Under the pieces are notes generated by a model. It saw nothing but the letters and a program-made list of their open reading frames with translations. It was not told the DNA's origin and did not search any database. The position numbers were made by a program, and so were the translations under genes. A stretch of 11,675 nt of DNA from Strigomonas culicis (Eukaryota; Euglenozoa; Kinetoplastea; Trypanosomatida; Trypanosomatidae), in contig AUXH01000596.1 of the NCBI GenBank assembly GCA_000482145.1, positions 1 to 11,675 on the forward strand, given 5' to 3'. Positions 1 through 5,841 of the stretch are shown here, one piece after another; within the stretch, counting starts at the first letter, position 1, and every line of letters begins with the position of its first letter.

Positions 1-760
1 TTTTCTTTTTTTTTTATTTTATATATGGAAAAAAAAAAAAGAGAAAACGAATTAAAGAGAGCAATAAGGATAAGTATTATCTGGGCAACTAGAGAGAGGG
101 GAGAAAAAAAGAGGAGAAGCAAGAGCAAATTGTGGAGGAAGAATGAGATCATAACGGCATTGTAACATGGAGCGTGGGAAAAGAACTCAAAAGAAAAAGA
201 AAACAGAATACTACGACAAGGATAATTAATACATACACAAAAAAAAAAAAAACATCGGATATCAGATGTGGAACACGCAAACCTCAATGTACAAGGAGTG
301 ACAAGGGCAAACAACAAAAACGAAAAAATAAAAAGGATTATAATCACAGTAAAAGGGAAAACACCTTTTCACAAATCTCTGTAGGACAGTAGAAGTACAA
401 AGTATATAAAGTATCTTCTGTTGCTAATGTTTGCATTCTATCGTATTGACTTGCCAGTCGTCTAAAGACAATTTCATCACAACAAACACTGAAGTCAAAT
501 TCAGAAACAAGATAATGAAAAATAAACCAGAAGCAACCGTCCTTGTTGCTGTCGCACTTGTTTTCTCTTCTATTATTCTCATCCTTATCTTTCTTCGACT
601 TTTTTTTTATTTACTTTCTACTGTAACCTGGAATGGGCTGCTACTGCTGCTGCACGCCGTGGCAGGAACCACTCTCTACCACTGAATCTCCTCACATAGA
701 CTCTCTCTTTCTCCATTCTTTCGCTGCAGGAAGGCAGCAGGTGCACGTCGCTCTCTCGCG
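1..760. other. Non-coding region after the MINDY-like gene
   Basis: This is the presumed 3' UTR of the MINDY-like gene and the spacer to the next gene. It is AT-rich with several A runs (30-40, 239-252) and a T run at 601-609. Only short, low-complexity ORFs occur, none with a recognisable domain. No tRNA or snoRNA was identified. Confidence 0.7.
89..126 (-). promoter_or_regulatory. Pyrimidine tract, possible trans-splice acceptor of the next gene
   Basis: The sense strand from 126 to 91 is pyrimidine-rich, with AG at 90-89 directly after it. It lies about 635 bp past the MINDY-like stop codon, so it probably serves a gene left of the window. More tracts lie at 29-60, so the exact site is uncertain. 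Confidence 0.4.
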
Positions 761-2707
761 TTAGTGCACAGGCGTGTTGCCCTTCCAGTCGACAAAGCCA
801 TCCGCCCACAGCGGCACCGTCAGGAGGGCCCGTGCCACGAAGGAGCTCGCCCCCACCTTGCGGCTGCTGCCGCCCCACGCCCCGGTGCCGGTGACCACCA
901 CCGCCAGCTCCACCTCGTCGTCCTCCGTCGCGCAGTCCCAGTAGACAAAGTCGAGCGCGGTGCCGCCGCCGAGCGCCTTCTTCTGCTGAAACACCTTCCG
1001 CATGTCCCTCTTCATGAAGATGTTGCTGAAGCGGCACTTGCGGGGGTCGTAGATGACCCAGCTGGGGTAGGTGCTGTCCGTTGCAAAGGTGCTGCGGCGC
1101 GCCTCCTCGCCCTCCGCCGCCGCCGCCGCGCGCTCCTCCGAGCGCAGCAGCCCGCAGGCGAGCGTCGCAAGGTAGCCCTTGTGCGCCGCGCTGCCTGCGT
1201 GGTTGAAGGTGTTGCTCGTCGCGCGGCCGGTGAGGCAGAGGTTCGCGAGCTCGAGCGTGCTCTCCCCGCGGCCCTGCAGCAGCGCATGCGCCGGCTCGTC
1301 CATGTCCTTCCCGACCGCCGCGTTGCCGCGCGAAAGGACGAGTGACAGGAGAAAGCACCACAGCCCGCTGCCCTTCGCGGCGCCCCAGCCGCCCGGCGCG
1401 GCCAGCAGCGCATCCAGGCAGTCCTCCACCTCCTCCGGGGTGTCGAAGCCGGTCCAGTACGACACGTAGGGCGTTTCGCTGCTGTTCTCGGAGAGCCGCG
1501 TGAGAACGGTGCGCTCTGGGTTGTGCTTGGCCAGCAACCCATGCACGAGCACCACGTGGCGCGGCTGCGGCTGCGCCTTGCTGAGCATCGTCATGAGCGC
1601 GCGGCGCAGGCAGAGCTGCTGCCGCGTCGCCACGTCCACGTAGAGCTCCTTCTCGTAGTAGTACGCGGCCACGAAGGCCTGGACGGCGGCCAGCACGCCG
1701 CTCGGGCCCTCGCGCCACTGAATCAGCGCGTACTCAAACGAGTTGTCGAAGGTGAAGCCCTGCTGCAGAAACGACACCGGCGGCGCCGCGCTCGCGCCGC
1801 AGATGGTGCGGTACGCGGCCTGGCCCATCTCCGCCGGGAGCGCCTGCGCGCCGGCGTAGACCTCGTCGCCCATCACGCCCGACGAGAGCTCCTCCTCCTC
1901 CAGGTCCGCCCCGTCCCCCGCCGCGGCCACCGGCGCCGCCACCGCAGCAGCGGACGGGCTGTTCGTGCTCTTGGGCGTCCCCGCGCCACCGCTGTTGCGG
2001 CGCGCGGTCAACCAGTCGGGCGGCGCCGCCGCCGCCGCCACGCCGGCATCCTCGTCCGCGCTGTCATCGCTCGATCCATTCTCCACGTCCCGCGTGGAGG
2101 TGCTGCTGCCGAGGAGGTCTTCGATCGTTAGGTGCGCGACGCCGACCAGGCCATCGGGCCCGGCGCTCCCCTCCTTTGCCTTGCCCTTCTTCGCGTCCTT
2201 CTTCTTCGCCTTCTTCGCCTTCTTCTTGGGCTTCTCGTCCCCCTCGCTGTCCTCGCTCGCGGTGGAGTTGTCGTCGGAGCCATTCCTCGCGTCGTCCGTG
2301 CCGCTGCCCCGCCGCTGCAGCCGCGCCGTCTCCTTCGCCTTGAGCTCCGCGTAGCGCGCGGGCACCTCCGGCACCTCCGCGTCGGCCGCCTCCCGCAGCC
2401 GCTGCACCTCCACCCGCCGCTCGACGCGCAGCTCACACAGCATCTCCATGATCGTCTCCACGCCGCCCGCCTTCAGCCGCGCCTGCACGTCCGGCTGCAG
2501 CACCATAAGGTCCGACATGAGGGCGCGGGAGGAGATGGTCTCGTCATTCCGCGGGTTCTCCATGTCGAAGGCCTTGAGCGTCTGGTGAAAGCCGCGGCGG
2601 TGCATGTACTCCCGCAGCAGCGCCTCGCTCAGTAGTTTCACCTGCTGCTCGTGCGTCATGGCGTACACCGGGGCCTGCGAGAGGTCCTTCAGCTTCTTCG
2701 GCGGCAT
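761..2707 (-). CDS. LisH and MINDY-3/4-like (DUF4205) protein, probable pseudo-deubiquitinase
   Basis: Complete 648-residue ORF, ATG at 2705-2707 and TAA at 761-763. Residues 27-50 fit the LisH dimerisation motif (LLREYMHRRGF, then T43, F47, E50). Residues 137-300 are low complexity: acidic/Ser stretches, a Lys-rich block at 159-178 that could be a nuclear signal, then Ala/Pro/Gly. Residues 312-648 match the MINDY-3/4 deubiquitinase domain: QGFTFDNSFEYALIQ (316-330), GPSGVLAAVQAF (334-345), LSLVLSRG and KDMD (454-470), LANLCLTGRA (488-496), PSWVIY (548-553) and the terminal DWKGNTP (640-646). The LisH-like N-terminus resembles MINDY-4. Active MINDY enzymes cleave ubiquitin chains with a GPC-motif Cys and a later His. 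Here the Cys is Ser336, and residues 510-647 contain no His. Catalysis is therefore unlikely; ubiquitin binding or scaffolding is inferred. The family call is firm; the cellular role is unknown. No ATG precedes the start in the predicted leader, which supports this start. Confidence 0.88.
   Translation of the reverse strand: MPPKKLKDLSQAPVYAMTHEQQVKLLSEALLREYMHRRGFHQTLKAFDMENPRNDETISSRALMSDLMVLQPDVQARLKAGGVETIMEMLCELRVERRVEVQRLREAADAEVPEVPARYAELKAKETARLQRRGSGTDDARNGSDDNSTASEDSEGDEKPKKKAKKAKKKDAKKGKAKEGSAGPDGLVGVAHLTIEDLLGSSTSTRDVENGSSDDSADEDAGVAAAAAPPDWLTARRNSGGAGTPKSTNSPSAAAVAAPVAAAGDGADLEEEELSSGVMGDEVYAGAQALPAEMGQAAYRTICGASAAPPVSFLQQGFTFDNSFEYALIQWREGPSGVLAAVQAFVAAYYYEKELYVDVATRQQLCLRRALMTMLSKAQPQPRHVVLVHGLLAKHNPERTVLTRLSENSSETPYVSYWTGFDTPEEVEDCLDALLAAPGGWGAAKGSGLWCFLLSLVLSRGNAAVGKDMDEPAHALLQGRGESTLELANLCLTGRATSNTFNHAGSAAHKGYLATLACGLLRSEERAAAAAEGEEARRSTFATDSTYPSWVIYDPRKCRFSNIFMKRDMRKVFQQKKALGGGTALDFVYWDCATEDDEVELAVVVTGTGAWGGSSRKVGASSFVARALLTVPLWADGFVDWKGNTPVH
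1031..1033 (-). other. Arg codon near the expected MINDY catalytic histidine
   Basis: The family pattern is a tryptophan strand (PxWV) followed by a Ser/Glu-rich turn, His, and a hydrophobic strand ending in Phe. Here the segment is PSWVIYDPRKCRFSNIF (548-564), placing CGC (Arg559) where His is expected. The exact alignment may shift by two residues, but the only His after residue 509 is the last residue of the protein. Confidence 0.65.
1700..1702 (-). other. Ser codon at the MINDY catalytic cysteine position
   Basis: The codon is AGC (Ser336) in the context EGPSGVLAAVQ. Known active MINDY-3/4 enzymes have GPC at this place. Gln330, in the position usual for the oxyanion-hole glutamine, is kept. 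Cys would need a single change (TGC). Confidence 0.8.
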
Positions 2708-2778
2708 CGGTAATCTAATGTCGGTGTGGCCGGTGTGTACTCCTGGACTCGCTGTTCGTTGGGATCGCTCGCGCGTTT

Positions 2779-2802
<24 letters not shown>
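2779..2802. repeat. (TC)12 microsatellite
   Basis: Twelve perfect TC units, continued by an imperfect C/T stretch to about 2826. In the sense strand of the MINDY-like gene it reads (GA)12 and falls in the predicted 5' leader. Confidence 0.95.
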
Positions 2803-2810
<8 letters not shown>

Positions 2811-3072
2811 TCTTTCGTTCTCTATCTATTGTGTTCTAAAACTGCTATTGTGCCCGCAGTGGCAGAAGGGGGGACTTGGTGCCTTTTCTTGTAGTTTGAT
2901 TGCGTGTGGTATGCGCACACCCTTCTGTGTTTGGTCCAATAAAAATGAAAGGGAAAAAAATGGTTGGCTCCGCGGAGCTCTCTATTCGTTTAAACTCACG
3001 GGAGTGAAAAAAAAAAATGTGGGGGAAGAAGTGTTTATACTCTATATCGTCTTCCTTATATTCTTCTACTTC

Positions 3073-3124
3073 CTTGTTTATGACATGAGAGAGAGGAAGA
3101 GAGAGGAAGAGAGAGAAAAAGAGA
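3073..3124 (-). promoter_or_regulatory. Predicted pyrimidine tract and trans-splice acceptor for the MINDY-like gene
   Basis: The sense strand from 3124 to 3087 is almost pure C/T and includes two copies of a 10-bp unit (3091-3110). The next AG is at 3074-3073, giving a leader of about 365 nt. A weaker tract at 2941-2961 with an AG at 2926-2925 would give about 217 nt instead. Confidence 0.5.
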
Positions 3125-3257
3125 CAAAGCGGAACATGTGCAAACTAAAAACGATAGAAGAAACCACACAAAGTAAAAACAGATATTTATATGCAAATGA
3201 GCGTTCATGAAAAAAAAAGAGCATTTGGATGTAGATACACGGTAACTTTACACGTCC

Positions 3258-4490
3258 TCAATCGAATTTGATGTTTTTCGCATCTGCCACATCCTTCAGC
3301 GACAGCAGCGACAGTTTACTCTCCGTCGTGTCCCGGTCCCCGCCGGCATCCTCCCCACTGCGCGGCGGCAACAGCGGGATGCCGCTGAACAGATCCACAG
3401 CGTCTCTCGCGACCGGCCCCGGGGGGAGGCGCGCCAAGTTGCGGAGCATGTGGTCGACCACCAGCTCCTGCTGCGCGCAGGCGGTGCAGCTCGCGGCACT
3501 GCCGCCGCCCACATCGCTCAGGTAGTACGGCGGCGCGGGTGCGGTCAGCCCGCCCCGCAGCTGCAGCACGTCGCGCGGTGAGACCGGCGTCGGGGTGCTG
3601 GGCCGCTGCGGCGAGACCGCCTGCTGCGCCTCCGCGCGAATCTGCTTGCACTTTTGGCAGAAAAAGAGCGGCCGCGTCGTGCACAGGTTCGGTGTCGTGT
3701 AGTTACTCGGGAAAATGCCGCGCGGGTTCACACACGGGGCCCCAGCAGCAGCTGCAGCCCGGCGCGCCTCCAGCCGCTCCCGCGTCGCCGGCGGGACAGC
3801 TGCCGCGCGCCCCTCCGCGGGCGGCAGGGGGAAGAAGCCGCAGCGCGTGCCCTCCCACCACCCGTCGTTCCACTGCCGGTGCAGCAGAAGCACGTCGCCG
3901 GGGAGACACCCCACCTCCTTCTGTTTGCTATCCGCCCCCGCCGCGGCGGCCACGAACTCGTACACGGCGAGGACAATGCGGCACGACACGAAGTTGGTGG
4001 GAAAGAGCCGGATCTCCGCCGGCCGCGGCGCCGCCGCCTCCCGCCAGCGCGCGGTCTCGTTCACGCCATACCACCACCCCGGGTGGGCGCTCGGGGCGAG
4101 CACCGTCAGAATATCGTTCTTGCGGAAGGCCATTGTGTCTGCCGCCGCCTTCTGGGTCTCCTGGTCCCCCAGTGGCGGGGAGTCGTACAGACACACCGCC
4201 TTGTTCACGAAGGTGTCGATGAAGGGCGACTGGAGGCCCTGCACGTTGGACGTGACAAAGCAGCTCAGAAAGAGGCCCTTCTGCGCTGGACCGTCCGCTC
4301 GCGAAGATCCCCGGCCGGTGGGGGACGAAGCGGTGCGACCGGCATGCGGGCAGTGCAGCACGTGGCCCTGCCAGAAGCCGCTGTAGCCGCCCTTGGCCGT
4401 CACGCTGATCACATCGCCGGCGTGGAAACTAATCTCATCGCTCGTTAACGCGGCATAGTCCACGAGTGCGACGCACCTTTCACCACTCAT
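3258..4490 (-). CDS. Triple SH3-domain protein with two CxxC pairs
   Basis: Complete 410-residue ORF, ATG at 4488-4490 and TGA at 3258-3260. Three SH3-like domains are visible. SH3-1 (about 5-82) has ALVDY, DEISFHAGDVISV, FWQG and GLFLSCFV. SH3-2 (about 96-170) has AVCLYD, FRKNDILTV, GWWYG and LFPTNFV. SH3-3 (about 171-266) has VLAVYEF, CLPGDVLLL, GWWEG and GIFPSNYT. SH3-1 carries a roughly 25-residue Gly/Ser-rich insertion and SH3-3 a roughly 35-residue Pro/Ala/Arg-rich one, both late in the fold. After SH3-3 come CQKC (278-281) and CTAC (335-338), a possible zinc-binding set split by a Pro-rich linker, then a Ser/Leu-rich tail. SH3 domains bind Pro-rich peptides, so an adaptor role is inferred. 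There is no signal peptide, membrane segment or enzyme domain. I do not recognise a named ortholog. The domain call is strong; the function is unknown. Confidence 0.87.
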   Translation of the reverse strand: MSGERCVALVDYAALTSDEISFHAGDVISVTAKGGYSGFWQGHVLHCPHAGRTASSPTGRGSSRADGPAQKGLFLSCFVTSNVQGLQSPFIDTFVNKAVCLYDSPPLGDQETQKAAADTMAFRKNDILTVLAPSAHPGWWYGVNETARWREAAAPRPAEIRLFPTNFVSCRIVLAVYEFVAAAAGADSKQKEVGCLPGDVLLLHRQWNDGWWEGTRCGFFPLPPAEGRAAAVPPATRERLEARRAAAAAGAPCVNPRGIFPSNYTTPNLCTTRPLFFCQKCKQIRAEAQQAVSPQRPSTPTPVSPRDVLQLRGGLTAPAPPYYLSDVGGGSAASCTACAQQELVVDHMLRNLARLPPGPVARDAVDLFSGIPLLPPRSGEDAGGDRDTTESKLSLLSLKDVADAKNIKFD

Positions 4491-4546
4491 CTAGGACACG
4501 AAAGAAATATACAGATCTAGTGCGCAGTTCCAGAAACGTGCAAATC

Positions 4547-4606
4547 CTTGTGAGAATTAAAAGGGAAAAGGAAAAGAGCAAAAGAGGAAGGAGAAAGAGA
4601 GAGAAT
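4547..4606 (-). promoter_or_regulatory. Predicted pyrimidine tract and trans-splice acceptor for the SH3 gene
   Basis: The sense strand from 4606 to 4557 is almost pure C/T. The first AG after it is at 4548-4547, giving a leader of about 56 nt without any ATG. Confidence 0.62.
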
Positions 4607-4710
4607 CAAGTACATAGAACAGAGAAATGTTGTATTTGTTGCTGCTGCTCCAGTCCCAACCTCGAACACATATGAGCACATCTAAATGCGTCGAGTATAG
4701 TGTTGGTGCC

Positions 4711-4726
4711 GTTGTTGTTGTTGTTG
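4711..4726. repeat. (GTT)5 microsatellite
   Basis: Five GTT units and a final G, in the spacer downstream of RPL32. Confidence 0.9.
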
Positions 4727-4898
4727 CGTTTCTTTGTGTGTTTGCTTGTTTTTTGGTATTGAAATAATTAAATAAAAAAGAAGGAAATGCTCAAAGTAGG
4801 TGAAGGGGGTGCAAAAGAAAACAAACGCACAGAAAGCAATAATAATAACATTAATGATATCGATGGTATGATTCTCTTTCGCCTCTGCTTCTCACTCC

Positions 4899-5297
4899 TT
4901 AGATCTCGACCTTGTTCAGCTTCGCGTTGCCGTTCAGCAGACGCACGTCGAGCTCATGCGCGCGGCGGACGATCGCCTTGCGCTTCTTCGCGCCGACGGT
5001 GCGGGAGATGACGCCAGCGTACTTACGGTTCTGCATGACGAGCATGTGGAGGTCCTCCACGTTGCTGATGGGGAAGCCGCGGAAGCCGGACGGGGTGAGG
5101 TACTTCGTCTTGCGGTCGCTGCCGTAACCCTTGTTGGGCATCGCCTTCTGTCCCTTGTAGCGGCGGCGGACGGGGGAGTCCTCACCGCGCGGGCGGCGCC
5201 AGCTGGAGGGCAGCTGGGGGAACACCTCAAAGCGGTGGCGGGTGAACTTCTTCGTGCGCTTCTTCACCACATTCTTGGGGATGATCGGCTTGACCAT
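4899..5297 (-). CDS. RPL32: 60S ribosomal protein L32 (eL32)
   Basis: Complete 132-residue ORF, ATG at 5295-5297 and TAA at 4899-4901. The full eL32 pattern is present: the basic N-terminus with KKFTRHRFE (16-24), SSWRRPRGEDSPVRRRYKG (31-49), the MPNKGYGSDRKT stretch (53-64), TPSGFRGFPISNVEDL (68-83) and the C-terminal AHELDVRLLNGNAKL (113-127). Length is close to that of other eukaryotic eL32 proteins (about 130-135). The product is a small, basic rRNA-binding component of the large cytosolic ribosomal subunit. The predicted 5' leader is short (about 31 nt after the spliced leader), has no upstream ATG and follows an unusual C12/A13 sequence. Trypanosomatid ribosomal protein genes often exist in more than one copy; only one copy is seen here. 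Confidence 0.97.
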   Translation of the reverse strand: MVKPIIPKNVVKKRTKKFTRHRFEVFPQLPSSWRRPRGEDSPVRRRYKGQKAMPNKGYGSDRKTKYLTPSGFRGFPISNVEDLHMLVMQNRKYAGVISRTVGAKKRKAIVRRAHELDVRLLNGNAKLNKVEI

Positions 5298-5328
5298 TGT
5301 TCCTTGTGAAATACTTCTCTCCTTTGAG

Positions 5329-5393
5329 CTTTTTTTTTTTTTGTAGGGGGGGGGGGGTTAAACAAGGGAGAGATGGTGGAAATAAAAAAAAAG
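5329..5393 (-). promoter_or_regulatory. Predicted pyrimidine tract and trans-splice acceptor for RPL32
   Basis: Read in sense, a pyrimidine-rich stretch (5393-5346) ends in twelve C, then TAC, then thirteen A, and the first AG is at 5330-5329. This gives a leader of about 31 nt before the RPL32 ATG. No ATG occurs in that leader. Confidence 0.6.
5330..5357. repeat. Adjacent T13 and G12 homopolymers
   Basis: Thirteen T (5330-5342), GTA, then twelve G (5346-5357) on the plus strand. They lie between the pyrimidine tract and the splice acceptor of RPL32. Confidence 0.95.
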
Positions 5394-5488
5394 TTGTGTA
5401 TGTGAGAGCGAGGAGGTGCATAGATCTGAATAAAGAAGAACACTGAGATCGTATACATGGATATAGAGTGTTCCGCGTCGTTTGGGCT

Positions 5489-5506
5489 TATATATATATA
5501 TATATA
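5489..5506. repeat. (TA)9 microsatellite
   Basis: Nine perfect TA units, followed by GTAG and a further short TATATAT stretch. Confidence 0.95.
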
Positions 5507-5841
5507 GTAGTATATATGAAATTCTAAATCTCTATTCGTGCAATTGAAATGCACTGCGCGTTCTTAACAACAGTTGTTGCTTATGTAGTTCAAATGTAAT
5601 ATGTGCAAATAATAATAAAAACACCAAATAGAAAAAGGATGCAAATTCGACTCTAGTTATTCTCAGAAAGAAGGAAAAAGAGCCAATCAAAAAAAGTACT
5701 TTTACTTCTCTAATTCTTCATTGTATGGTTCATGAACATAGCTATGTGTTCTTTAGTACTTCGCCAGTGTGGATGGTTGATGGTAGCCTCGTGCCACTTG
5801 CGACTCCTCAGCAACGCCCATTACCTTTTCCCGAAGGCTCC

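Larger units (their letters stand above)
2708..3257. other. Intergenic region between the SH3 and MINDY-like genes
   Basis: It holds the presumed 3' UTR of the SH3 gene, a purine/pyrimidine tract near 3086-3129, A-runs, and a (TC)12 repeat at 2779-2802. No convincing ORF is present on either strand. Confidence 0.7.
4491..4898. other. Intergenic region between RPL32 and the SH3 gene
   Basis: It contains the presumed RPL32 3' UTR, a (GTT)5 repeat at 4711-4726, AT-rich sequence, and the pyrimidine tract at 4557-4606. Nothing coding is seen. Confidence 0.7.
5298..5841. other. Intergenic region between the ankyrin-filamin gene and RPL32
   Basis: It contains the presumed 3' UTR of the giant gene, a (TA)9 repeat at 5489-5506 and the G12/T13 homopolymers by RPL32. 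No supported ORF or RNA gene is present. Confidence 0.7.

Noticed and set aside
174..392. A Lys/Arg-rich 72-residue plus-strand ORF.
   Set aside because: It reflects A-rich spacer sequence only.
400..482. A box-C-like GTGATGA on the minus strand, suggesting a C/D snoRNA.
   Set aside because: No box D (CTGA) lies at a suitable distance and no closing stem was seen.
431..685. An 84-residue plus-strand ORF with a hydrophobic, membrane-like stretch.
   Set aside because: It lies on the strand opposite all genes, in AT-rich spacer, and its hydrophobicity comes from T-rich sequence. No homology is recognised.
618..1718. A 366-codon minus-strand ORF overlapping the end of the MINDY-like gene.
   Set aside because: It is an Arg/Gly/Ala-rich alternate-frame shadow of the MINDY-like coding sequence.
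2848..3210. A 120-residue plus-strand ORF in the spacer between the SH3 and MINDY-like genes.
   Set aside because: It has no domain, lies on the wrong strand, and has a low-complexity Lys/Glu/Arg stretch from the purine tract.
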